DNA of 40,231 nucleotides from a virus. The DNA is taken from positions 1-40,231 of the IMG/VR virus record IMGVR_UViG_3300028178_000005; one strand, given 5' to 3'. The notes under the pieces were generated by a model that was given only the letters and a program-made list of their open reading frames with translations, did no database searches and was not told the origin of the DNA. Every line of letters begins with the position of its first letter. Position 1 is the first letter of the stretch. Positions 14,716-24,600 of the stretch are shown here, piece by piece. The position numbers and the translations under genes were made by a program.

Positions 14716-15140
14716 GGAGGTGATGTTCTTACCCGCATGAATCCGGCAGGTTCGGGTCCGGTATCTGTCTTGATGACGGTCCAGTGGATCAGGTCGGGGG
14801 AGTGCTCGAAGATCCTCCTGATGTGAGGAATCACGGTGAGGGCATCTGAGGGATCCGACCAAAGGCCGGCGGAATTCTTTGCCCTGACCGTGACGAGGTA
14901 AGTTCTGCCCGCCTGCAAACCCGATAGCGATAGTCGGGCCTGGCTTGTCGGGTAGACCGATGCCGCCATGCCGAACACCTCGACTACGGAAACCTCATAC
15001 ACGGTCACCTGGTCCGAAACCGGATTGTCGTCCCAGGCGACGGTCAACGCCAGAACCCTGCTCACCTGGAGCAATGCCCACACCGCCCATACGAGCAGCA
15101 TGAGCGTGAGCATCCTGATAATACGGTCCATGTCCGACAT
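14712..15140 (-). CDS. Membrane-anchored fibronectin type III protein
   Basis: The product is 142 residues. A transmembrane or signal-anchor segment (about 9-32, RMLTLMLLVWAVWALLQVSRVLAL) is followed by a FnIII-like domain (about 33-103) with VTVYEVSVV, LSLSGLQAGRTYLVTVRAKNSAG and LTVIP. It lies between a lipoprotein and the endolysin with tight coupling. It could be a holin-like or envelope-disrupting protein; a FnIII domain here is not usual for spanins or holins. Function is not established. Confidence 0.75.
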   Translation of the reverse strand: MSDMDRIIRMLTLMLLVWAVWALLQVSRVLALTVAWDDNPVSDQVTVYEVSVVEVFGMAASVYPTSQARLSLSGLQAGRTYLVTVRAKNSAGLWSDPSDALTVIPHIRRIFEHSPDLIHWTVIKTDTGPEPAGFMRVRTSPP

Positions 15141-15148
15141 GGGAGCGG

Positions 15149-15343
15149 CTACTTGGTCGGACGGATCAGCGGCACCACCACTTGCAGCGCTGCGGCCGCC
15201 GCCGAAATGGAAGCGGCGTCAGGCCCCTTGGCTACGATCTCGGTCTTGCGGCCGTCAGGATCGGTGATGGTGGTGGTGGTGGTGGCGCAGCTTGCAAGCA
15301 AGGCGGCGCATGCGATGATTGGGTATAACGGTGTTGCTTTCAT
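15149..15343 (-). CDS. Small lipoprotein, outer spanin candidate
   Basis: The product is 64 residues with a signal peptide ending in the lipobox LLASC (cleavage before C19), followed by a Thr-rich stretch and a short helix. Length and lipid anchor fit an o-spanin, which joins the outer membrane to an inner-membrane partner during lysis. Its ATG overlaps the stop of the upstream TM/coiled-coil gene, the usual gene order of spanin pairs. A Gram-negative type envelope is implied if this is right. Confidence 0.7.
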   Translation of the reverse strand: MKATPLYPIIACAALLASCATTTTTITDPDGRKTEIVAKGPDAASISAAAAALQVVVPLIRPTK

Positions 15344-15744
15344 TGTGTTTGCGGGTTGCCCTTAACACGGGTGTTCAGTTCATGTAGGAGGTTGTTGTTC
15401 TCCGACATGATTATTCCGGTGGAGTCGAGTTGTTTACCGTTAGCCTTCACCGCGTCCAGCAAGGACGATACCGCGGGAGCCATGTCATCGACCTTGTCGT
15501 GACCCTTGTCGATCGATCTCGTCAGATCCGATATTGATTTGTTGGTCTCTCCCATGAGTGTGATGACGCTGTTGGCGAGGGTGGATACGTCCTGATTCTT
15601 TTTCTCATAACTCACCCAGAGAAATCCGAGCACCACCCAGGAGAAGGCCCACGGGCCGAAGAGCTTGATCACGGAGAAGGCGAAGCCTATGGGTGAATTG
15701 GGCACCGGCCATTCGGCGAGTTGTTGCTTGGTCGGTTGAGTCAT
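15340..15744 (-). CDS. Inner-membrane coiled-coil protein, inner spanin or holin candidate
   Basis: The product is 134 residues with one clear transmembrane helix (about 20-45, GFAFSVIKLFGPWAFSWVVLGFLWV) and a long helical soluble part after it (about 50-125). One N-terminal TM plus a coiled coil, directly before a small lipoprotein, matches an i-spanin. A holin is the other possibility since no other clear holin is found in the cassette. Confidence 0.65.
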   Translation of the reverse strand: MTQPTKQQLAEWPVPNSPIGFAFSVIKLFGPWAFSWVVLGFLWVSYEKKNQDVSTLANSVITLMGETNKSISDLTRSIDKGHDKVDDMAPAVSSLLDAVKANGKQLDSTGIIMSENNNLLHELNTRVKGNPQTQ

Positions 15745-16136
15745 GGAGTAACGATCTCTTTTATGGGTTCTGATTTCATTCCTTCGGTAAATTCAACAAC
15801 TTCGCGTTTCACGAATGCCGCGGACACTGGGTCGAGCATCACGTCGTAACGCATCATCGGTGCAGCAGGTGCCCGAGTTTTGATGGCGGGATGGGCCACC
15901 TTGTCGAGATACGAGTTCACGGCATCACCAAGGACAATATTCGCCTGTGAGATTTCGTTGAACGTCGCCTCGTCGTCGTTGAGACACTCTAGGCACGGTG
16001 CCAGGTCGATCAGGCGGAACTGGTAGTCGCAGTCGCGCAGGGTGGCGGCGAGGTGCTCGCACGCCCGGGCGATGCGGATCACAAGTTCATCCCGCAGGTC
16101 GCGGGTCTTTTGAAGGTCGGTCTTGGTCTGGATCAT
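15741..16136 (-). CDS. Hypothetical protein between fibre and lysis genes
   Basis: The product is 131 residues, mostly helical in the first 90 (TDLQKTRDLRDELVIRIARACEHLAATLRDCDYQF), with no signal or TM segment. It may be a fibre chaperone or a small virion protein given its position right after the fibre gene and the ATGA overlap, but no family is recognised. Confidence 0.75.
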   Translation of the reverse strand: MIQTKTDLQKTRDLRDELVIRIARACEHLAATLRDCDYQFRLIDLAPCLECLNDDEATFNEISQANIVLGDAVNSYLDKVAHPAIKTRAPAAPMMRYDVMLDPVSAAFVKREVVEFTEGMKSEPIKEIVTP

Positions 16137-18571
16137 GGGTTGTTTGGATCGGTTATGTCTCCCCAGAAAATGACCTTCACGAACCCCGAGCCGCCGTTAC
16201 CACCCGCACCGGATTTCTGTCCGTTGGTTATTGCGCTGCCACCACCACCACCGCCTCCGCAATTACCACCAGCACCACCGGGGTTTCCGGCGAACGTGGT
16301 AGCAGATGCGCTGCCACCGCCGCCACCGGCACCGACACCAAGAATTGACGAATACCCACCAGCGGTCCCGCTGCCGCCGTTGCCCCCGTTTGCCCCAGCC
16401 ACATACAAACTCGACATGACGGTGGTGGAACGACCGATCGCGCCACCAGCACCACCGGTTCCTCTTGCGGCATTGTTCGCCGTGATTCCACCGCCACCGC
16501 CGCCACTTGCCGGGGTGGAATTTGAACCGGCATTTCCGGCCCCGCCATTGGTTGTAGAAGCCGTGCCGCCACCGATATTAGAACTGAGCGTCCAGTTATA
16601 AAAACACGATCCGGCAGCACCAGCACCGGCAGCACCAGCAGTGAGGGTTCCGCCACCTCCACCCGCCCCTCCAACAGCGGTCACGGAGCCGCAGGTTGAA
16701 GCACTTCCCGTGTATCCAGTGGCTCCGCTGGTATCATCGGCAGTAACAGCGGCTCCTCCTTGTCCAGCACCACCGACCGAGAGGCTTGAGGCTTGACCGG
16801 CAGTCATTCCGACAAAGGCAAGGGGAACGCAGTCAAGTCGCACAATAGATCCACCAGCGCCACCACCACCGCCTGATTTGGCATCGGTCGAGATTCCGCG
16901 CCTCCCGCTGCCGCCGCCGCCACCACCACCAACAACGATCATGCTGACTGCTTTGGCGAACGGAGGGACAATGAGACTGTAACTTCCGGGAGAGGAGTAT
17001 TGCCAGATGCCTAACAATCCCAGGCGTGCGTCACCACCGTCGGCCACCGTGCCTGCGGTCGTGCCGACTGCGCGGGTGGCACTGTTTCCAAGACCGAGTT
17101 TTGTCCGCATGTTGGCGGCACTGGTCTCGTCGAGAAGATCCACGGCGAACGCCGAAATTCCGGTGATCTCAGAGGTCTGGAGGATGCCGGATGTGTTTGC
17201 AGTTAGAACGACAGTGCCATTTTTGGACGGCCAGTACGCCTCGTAGTTTCCTGTCAACGAAGCAGGCCAGTAAATCACAAAACCGGGACCGGTCCCGGTC
17301 TGGTAAGCCTGGCAATTAGAAAAATAACCTACATGTTCGGCACTATACAGATCCTTGGTGTCGATTGCGGTAAAGTTAATTACACCAGTGCCACCAAATA
17401 TGGCAACCTTGCCAGAGTCCGCAAACCCCTGCCCGCCAGTGCTTGTTGCTCGAGCCGCGGCATCACCCAGGTCACCTGGTTGTACTGATGCCTCCGCGGC
17501 TGCCTGTGCGGTTGCGGCATCTGATAACGCGGTGTCAGCAGTTCCCTGGGCAGCGTCCGCGGCAACTTGTGCGGTTGCGGCGTTTTCCAAGGCTGTTGCA
17601 ACAGCAGTGAGTGCGGTCTCGGCAGATAATTTCGCACTTGCTCCTTTGTCACCTGGATAAGCAGTTCCCGCCACTACACCTAACTGAAAGTGTGGCGTTT
17701 GAGAATGATCGTAGGCAGCCTTTCCAAGGTCTCCCCGATATGCGGTATGGTCGGTCTCACCCAATGGCACCGCATTCGCCGGAGCGTGCTCTGAGATCGC
17801 ATGCTGATAGGCGGCGTGTCCGTGGTCACCACGGTGCGCGGTGGTTTCGGTCTGGCCCAGCGCGAGCAGATTCGGCTTGTTGGCGACGTTGGTATTCCAG
17901 TCCGCGCCCTTGGTGGCGTCCGCCGGGGCGTGCGGAAGCTGTGAGTGATCGTAGGCTTCCTTGCCCCGGTCGCCGCGATAGGCGTCGCTTTCGCCCTCGC
18001 CGATTTCCACGACCGGATAGACCGTGAGATTGCCGTCATCGTCGAACCCGAGCACGCGCCCTGCGCGTTCATGCGGGCCGGGCAGCTCGCACGCCTGATC
18101 GATGGGATCAGTGACGGGGAAGCGCAGCGCCTTGACGGCCCGGGTATCGGCGATGAGGCGCAGGATCTTGTCCAGGCTGGCTTCCATCAAGCCCGATGGC
18201 AGGCGCTCGTTGTAGCGCAGGTTGAGGGTCTGGGTCAGGGCCGTGAGCCGGACACAGGTGATGATGTCACCGGGATCGGGGAGAACCGGGTAGGGCGGCT
18301 GTGGCAGCCCGCCGGTGGTGTCGAAGCCGATCACGGCACACGCCGGATTGGTGAGATCCAGGGTGTAATCGGTGCCCGGGAGTTGCAGCACGGGGATGCC
18401 GTCCGACTTTTCCAGCCATACTTGCAACTCGTCCGCGGTGGCGACGCGCAGGCCGGTGGAGTAGAATCCATCGTCATTATCACCGCTGCCCGGGGTGCCG
18501 GGCACGCCGTGGGAGATGCCCAGGAATTGGGTGATGACGTTTTCAGGCGAGCCGACCATGGGCGGAATCAA
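16133..18571 (-). CDS. Tail fibre / receptor-binding protein with polyglycine tip
   Basis: The product is about 812 residues. The N-terminal 150-200 residues (LTALTQTLNLRYNERLPSGLMEASLDKILRLI ... VTDP) resemble the virion-anchoring part of T7-like fibres. Then come repeats of the type AYRGDxGKxAYDHSQxPH (four variants, about 205-315), a helical Ala-rich shaft, a beta domain, and from about residue 545 a very Gly-rich C-terminal domain starting SMIVVGGGGGGGSG and ending GSGFVKVIFWG. Gly-rich tips of this kind form polyglycine helix sandwiches in some adhesins. I give the TTG start (18571) with GGTGAT just before it; the ATG at 18559 is the alternative. A 19-bp repeat lies just upstream. Confidence 0.88.
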   Translation of the reverse strand: MIPPMVGSPENVITQFLGISHGVPGTPGSGDNDDGFYSTGLRVATADELQVWLEKSDGIPVLQLPGTDYTLDLTNPACAVIGFDTTGGLPQPPYPVLPDPGDIITCVRLTALTQTLNLRYNERLPSGLMEASLDKILRLIADTRAVKALRFPVTDPIDQACELPGPHERAGRVLGFDDDGNLTVYPVVEIGEGESDAYRGDRGKEAYDHSQLPHAPADATKGADWNTNVANKPNLLALGQTETTAHRGDHGHAAYQHAISEHAPANAVPLGETDHTAYRGDLGKAAYDHSQTPHFQLGVVAGTAYPGDKGASAKLSAETALTAVATALENAATAQVAADAAQGTADTALSDAATAQAAAEASVQPGDLGDAAARATSTGGQGFADSGKVAIFGGTGVINFTAIDTKDLYSAEHVGYFSNCQAYQTGTGPGFVIYWPASLTGNYEAYWPSKNGTVVLTANTSGILQTSEITGISAFAVDLLDETSAANMRTKLGLGNSATRAVGTTAGTVADGGDARLGLLGIWQYSSPGSYSLIVPPFAKAVSMIVVGGGGGGGSGRRGISTDAKSGGGGGAGGSIVRLDCVPLAFVGMTAGQASSLSVGGAGQGGAAVTADDTSGATGYTGSASTCGSVTAVGGAGGGGGTLTAGAAGAGAAGSCFYNWTLSSNIGGGTASTTNGGAGNAGSNSTPASGGGGGGITANNAARGTGGAGGAIGRSTTVMSSLYVAGANGGNGGSGTAGGYSSILGVGAGGGGGSASATTFAGNPGGAGGNCGGGGGGGSAITNGQKSGAGGNGGSGFVKVIFWGDITDPNNP

Positions 18572-18595
18572 ATCACCTTGCGGGGCCCGCTGGCG

Positions 18596-18614
18596 ATTTC
18601 CCTGCTAGGAACTC
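18596..18614 (-). repeat. 19-bp late repeat, copy 3 (before the fibre)
   Basis: GAGTTCCTAGCAGGGAAAT on the minus strand, identical to the sequences at 34185-34203 and 37732-37750. The first two bases overlap the stop codon of the giant gene. It can form UUCCU-AGCA-GGGAA and is followed by a GCGG/CCGC mini-hairpin. It sits 25 bases before the fibre start. Confidence 0.8.
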
Positions 18615-21600
18615 AGAGAGGGTCCGCGTTTTCGATCATGCGCAGCGATTGGTCCACAAGATTGGAGAAGGCACCGGCTTCCGCCGCGCCCTTGTGGAAG
18701 AGCCCCAGGCCGATGAGAATTCTGTTGATCCGGCGTTCCATCCACATCACGCGGTTCTTGTCCGGTATATCCATGTGCCACAGCGCATCACCCAGATCCT
18801 TCATGGCCTTGAAAGCCTTGGTAGCCTTGGCCATTTCCGACATGTTCCAGCCGCTGGCCAGATCGCGGATCAAAGGGATGCCGCCGGCCGGACCCAGCAG
18901 CGCCTGGGCGAGCACGGCTTTGAGGCTCCAGTTGCGCTCGTCGAACCATTTGTCATCATCGCCGCCGTCCATCATGTCGCGCAGCATGCGGGAAATCACC
19001 GTGTTGATCAGGCCGGTGCTCAGCCAGATCGCGCCGGCGGTGGAGCGGAATTCCGCGCTGGTCAGCAGGCCGGCCGCGCTGTTTTCCTTCCACGCGCGGC
19101 GCGCGGACTCGAAGAAGAGCGCGCTTTCCTTGCGCGCGTCCGTGGCGAAGAGAAACAGCAACCGCGCCGCCTCATTGGATGACAGCTCGTAAAGCGAGCG
19201 CTCCGCGAGTTCCAGCGGCTGCGCGGTGCGCCTCACATCATCCTCGGTGAGACGGTCCGCCAGGGCGGAGGCGTCCGCCTCGGACAGCCCGGCGGCGCGT
19301 TCGCGGCGGAAGTGGTAATCCCAGGCGATGGCCGCGCCCAGCGCGGTGGATTGAGCGTCCGACGTGCCGATGAGCCGCATGGAGGCCAGAATCAGATTGC
19401 CGGCGCGGGTGGGTTTCTCGGATCTCAGGCGGGAAGTGGCCATCCGGAGTTCCGGGGAAAACCCGTTATCCGCGCGCAGCGTGATGTAATCCGCCTCGCG
19501 GAACCTGCGATAGCTGATTTTTCCGGCGGCGAAGCGTGCCAAACCGCGCGCCCAGTTCCCCACGCCGATGCGGCGCGCCGTGCCGAACGCGGGCAGCACG
19601 TAGTTCTTGATCAGCGTGGAGAATCGGAAGGCCAGGCCGAGCACCGCGATATTGCGCTGCATGCCGCGGATGAGATGGTCCACGCCATCCGAGACCTTGC
19701 GTTGCTTCAGCCCGTTCTGTTCGAACGCCAGCAGCCAGCCATCCAGCGCGTTGACCAGCGCCCGGCCGTGAACGGCCTCGATGGCCTGGCGGGTTTCCAG
19801 TCCGCCGAGCACGGCCTTCATTTCGCGCACCAGCGGGGCGAAGGCGCGCCAGTGTTCCGAGCTGGCGACGTGCCCCTGGAACACGCTCACAGCTCCTTGC
19901 AGCGCGGGGGCCAGGCTGTGCGAGGGGGCGCGGGTTTTGGTGAAATTGGCACGGAATCCGCCCTCCGGCACCATGCCCGCCGCTTCCGCCGGCCCGCCTA
20001 TCTCCTTATCGGTGCCGCCACGCTCCGCGCGGAATGGCGAGTAATTTTCCTCAAGCGGCAGATCCACGCCGAACATTTCGCGGAAGACCACCGCAAGGGG
20101 TTCGTAGTTTTCCCGGTAGAATTCGCCCAGCCAATCCGCCATGGACATGGCCTCCGGCCCGAGCTGGTCCACCGCGGATTGCACGACGTCCGGGGTGAAC
20201 CCGTGGAGTTCCAGATTCTTCGCGTAGCGCGCCTGGCGTGACGTGAGCACCAGCGTGACGGCCTGCATCGGCGTAAGATTGACTTCCACGGCCGTGCGCG
20301 TGCCGGTGGTTTTGAATTTGAGGAATTCCGTGGTATCGGCCCGGCCCTTGCGATCCACCGCGTTGTGCGCGTCGAGAGCCTCCTGGAGTGCGGGGAAATC
20401 CCCGGTGGTCAGCCCGTGCTCCGCCGGGTCGGCCGTGCCGTCGAGCAGGCCGGGCACGTTGGCCAGGCGGATTTCCATTTCCACGCCCGGCTCGCGGATT
20501 TGCTTTTGGATGGTGATGGATTGCTCCGCGCTCATTTCCCACAGGCGTTCCTGCACCTGGAAGATTCCGGGGTTTCCCATCGCGGCGGCTGCCGCTTCCA
20601 ACCATGCCTTATCGGCCGCGAGCATGGCATGGGTTTTCTGTTTCTGCGCATCCCCCACCGCCTGATTCCAGCGGGTGACGAGCGAATGCCCGGGCCCCAG
20701 CAGGCGTTCCAATACCTGCACGAAGGAAAGGAACTCCCCGCTGCCCGCTTCCAGCGCGGTGCGGTTTTCGCGCGATGCCTCGTGCGCCGCGCGCTGCTGG
20801 CGTGCGGCCAGGCTGCCCACGCCGCCCTCTTCCAGCAGCTTGCGCACCTTGGCCTTGTGGCGGGCCAGCGTGTTGCGCACCAGCGTGTCGTGATCGCGCA
20901 TGAGCGGCTCCGCTTCCGCCGGCGTCATGCCGTTGATGCGCCGGTGATCGAACTTCGGCATTTCAAAGCGCGGCAGGGTGACTCCCTTTTGCGCGGCGAG
21001 GGTTTCCAGCAGGATGCGCTGCAAGCCCGCCACTTCCGCCAGGCGATCCGATTCCTTGGCCTGCCACTCGTCGCGGCCGAAGGTGTAGGCACCGCGCAGC
21101 CATGAGAGTGCCGCCGCCTGGTCCGCCACGGTCTTGCCCTCGAAGCCCCCGGCGAGATCCAACACGCGGGCGCGGTTGGCCAGTTCCAGCGCTTCCGGGT
21201 GGACCACGCCTGGCACGCTCTCGTCGGCCATGCGTTGTTCCTCGTTTTCGATGGCCAGGCGTTCCGCGTCGAGCTGCGTTTCATCCAGCCCGTAATAGCG
21301 CTCCACCCAGCCGAACACGCGGTGCGCGTCCACGCCGATGCGTCCGCGCAGAGCTTCGCCGGGTTTGTTCTTCTTCGGCCTGGCCTTCTCGCGCAGGGTG
21401 GAGAGTTCCTTGCGGTGCTCGCCCTTGATCCACGCATCCACGTGTTCCTCTGCCAGCGCCACGCGGGCGGACAGGAACTTCAGCCGCGCCTCGTCGGATG
21501 CCAGCCTGGCAAGCTGCGTGTATCCGCCGATGCGCCCGCGCACTTCGGGCGGCAGCACCGTGAGGATGCCGTCGAGCATGGCCAGCGCGCGCAGCAACCG

Positions 21601-24600
21601 CTGGCGCGGACTGTAGTTGGCGGACTCCTCCTTGAGGCGTTCCCACTCCCACGCCTTGGCCTCCTCCTTGGCCTGTAAGCGCGCCTTGCGCACGTCCTCA
21701 CGGGCGGCGGCCATGTAGCCGCGCATCTTCTCCACGGTGGCGGCCTCGCGCTTCAGCGCGGCCCACAGCGCGTCCGGCGTGGGCGCGTTGATCAGGCCCG
21801 CGCCGAAGAGTTCCTCCGCCGCCACATCCGGCGCGATCGTGCCACCGAACACCGAGCGCGAAACCCCGTCGGATCCATCGTAGTCGCCTTGTTTTTTTGG
21901 ATCAAAGAAATCAATTCCGCGCCCGACAGCCTGTGCGTAGCCCATCAGGCGGCCGCGCAAGTGCGTTGCAGGATCGGCCAGCGCGGCATGCACCGGCTGT
22001 GCCTTGAGCTTGGCCAGATCCGGCTGATCGAGAATGCCATTGTGCCGGGCGTAGGCTTCTTCCTCAAGTTCCGCGCGGCGTGTGGCTTCGCGGAATGCGG
22101 CCTCGCGCTTGATCGATGCGGTCTTGCGCGGGTCCTCGATGGCCTTGCGCTTGTAGCCCTTGCCGAATGCGATCCCGAGTTCGTCCCTGTCGCGCTTGAG
22201 CAGGGAGAGCTTTTCAAGCATGCGGGTGAACATCGCCGCCTTGACGCGCGGGTCCTTGATGCGACTGGCGACGTTCATCGAAAGCGAATCCACGAACGCG
22301 GCCGGCGCGAGCGAGAATGAATCTTGTACCACCCACCGATGTTCGTGCTTGATTCCTGCCAGGAAGCGTGCGAGTGTTTCCGCGTCGCCCTTACCGGCGG
22401 CAAGGGCGGCATCCGTGGGAGTTTGAAGCTTCCGAGTAACGGGTGCCGCTTCTTCTTGCACTTCAAGCGCTTCAACGGAGTAAGCGGTATCGGATTGAAT
22501 GTCCTCTCCTTTCCAGCGGATCACCGTCATCAAAACATGGTGGCGCGTTCCATCAGGGAAATCCGCCCAGGCGTAACGCTTGTGGACTTCTTGAGCCGTT
22601 GGCTTTCCCGTCGCGCTCTCCACGATGGCAAGTTTTGAATTCCGTAACAGGCCGGGCAACATTGCGGCGGCTTGAAAATGATGGGCAAGGACTTCTTTCC
22701 GCTTCACCACGCCCGTCTCATCAAAGGTCCTTCCGCCAATTAAAACATTACCCTCCGGTAACGGGATCGTTTGTCTCCATTCACTGCGGTGATCTTCCTC
22801 CCATTGTTTCCATCGATCCAGCCACTCGGATTTTTTCGCCGATTCAAATCCTTCAAACGGATCGCTTGCGATTTTCACCACCTCCGGTGCTTCGGTGATT
22901 TTTCTCAATCCCGGCCCGGCGGGCACCATGCTGAACGGCTCGTCCTCCGTGGGCGTGAACGCCTCCTGGCCGACAAGCGCCGCGTGTTCGTCGCGCACGG
23001 TGCCGTCATGTTCGGCCTGAAGATCGCGGCCGGTGAGCTTGTTTAGAAACGCCTCGTAGTCCGCCTTGTCCAGCGTGCCCTCGCGCAGCGCCTTCTTCAT
23101 GGCCAGCGCACGGGCGGATGTGAGCCCGAGCACGCCTCGCGCGGCTTCCAGAAACGCGCGGAATTTGCGCGTGGCTCCCGGTGCCATGCGCGAGAGTGCG
23201 AGCAGGTTGCGCGATATGATGCCCGGCGAGATCCGCAGCGCCTTCGCGTCCTTGGCAAGCTTGCGGGTGCGCAGCAATTCGGATTCCAGAATGTGGGAGA
23301 TCCCCTCGTTGAGCATGCCATCGGTAATGTCCGCATCGGCGATGCCCTCGGGCAGCAGGGCCAGCTTTTGCCCCTTGAGCATGCCGCGCTTGAGCACCTG
23401 CCCGCGCATCACGCTGTCCACCGCGCGCACGAAGCGTAACTTTTCGTCGCGCACGATTACGCCCGCCGCCTCCAACTCGCGCAGCATGCCGTGGCCCATT
23501 TCGTGCACGATGGTCGTGACGCTGGCACCCTGGAACAGGCGGTTGGTGAACGTGCGCACTTTCCCCCGCAGCTCCATCACGTTGCGGCCCAGCGCGACCA
23601 TGGCCACTTCCCCGGTGCCGCCGTTGATTTGTTCATGCAGCGCCGCCTGTTCGTGGAATTGGTCGATGGCCCCGGGATCTTCCGCCGCGGCGATGGCTTC
23701 GGTGTAGCGGGTGCCCGTCTCGATGCTGTTGCGGGCCTGCCCGGTGGTGTCCATTTCCAGAGCCTCCGCGCCGCCTTCCAACAGGCTGGCCATGTAGGCC
23801 GTCTGATCGGCCCGGGATTCATCCATGGCCGCGCTGTGCGCGCGCATGACGCGCTCCGCGCCAGCCTGGTCAAGCCCGCTGGCCACCACCTCGCGCGTTT
23901 CCCCGTCGAGCACCGCGTAGCCGTCCGCGCTTTGGATCACCACGGGAACCACGCCGGATGCCTTGGCCTGGTTGGCGGTTTCCATTTGCGCCTTCATTTC
24001 CTCGGTGGCCGCCTTGGCGTCCGCGCTGTTCGGATCGTGGGTGGAAAGCACTTTATCGAGGGATGCGTTGCCGCTGTCCAACCCCTTGGCGGCTTCCAGG
24101 CGGAAGATATCGATATTCTCTTGGGGGATTCCCAAGGCCCTCAGCGCGACATCAGGTGCGTCCGTGAATGCCTTGACGCGTGAGTCGGCCCGGCTGCCGC
24201 CCGTCACCCCCATGATGGAGAGCGGCCCGACGATGGCGAAGGTCTCGATGGACTGCGCCCAGAAGCCGTCCAACTCGCCTCCCTTGCCCAGCCATTGCAC
24301 GCCGCGGATGTCGAGAGCCAACGCCGTGCCAAGCTTGCGCACCATCGGATCGATATAATTCTGTCCCACCTCCTGGACGCCCTCTTCCAGCCAGCCCGCA
24401 CCGAAGCGCGTCACGCCGCGTGCCAGCGGGCTTTTGATGCGGTCCATCATGCCGGTTAGAGCCTTGTCGAAGAACGGCAGGCGGCCGCGAACCAGCCCGG
24501 CCGTCAAACTGTCACCTATTAATTCCAAGGCCCCGCCGACGGGGGCCAGCACCGAGGCGTTGCCCTCCGCCTCCTGTTCGGATTGCCCTTGTGCGAGGAA

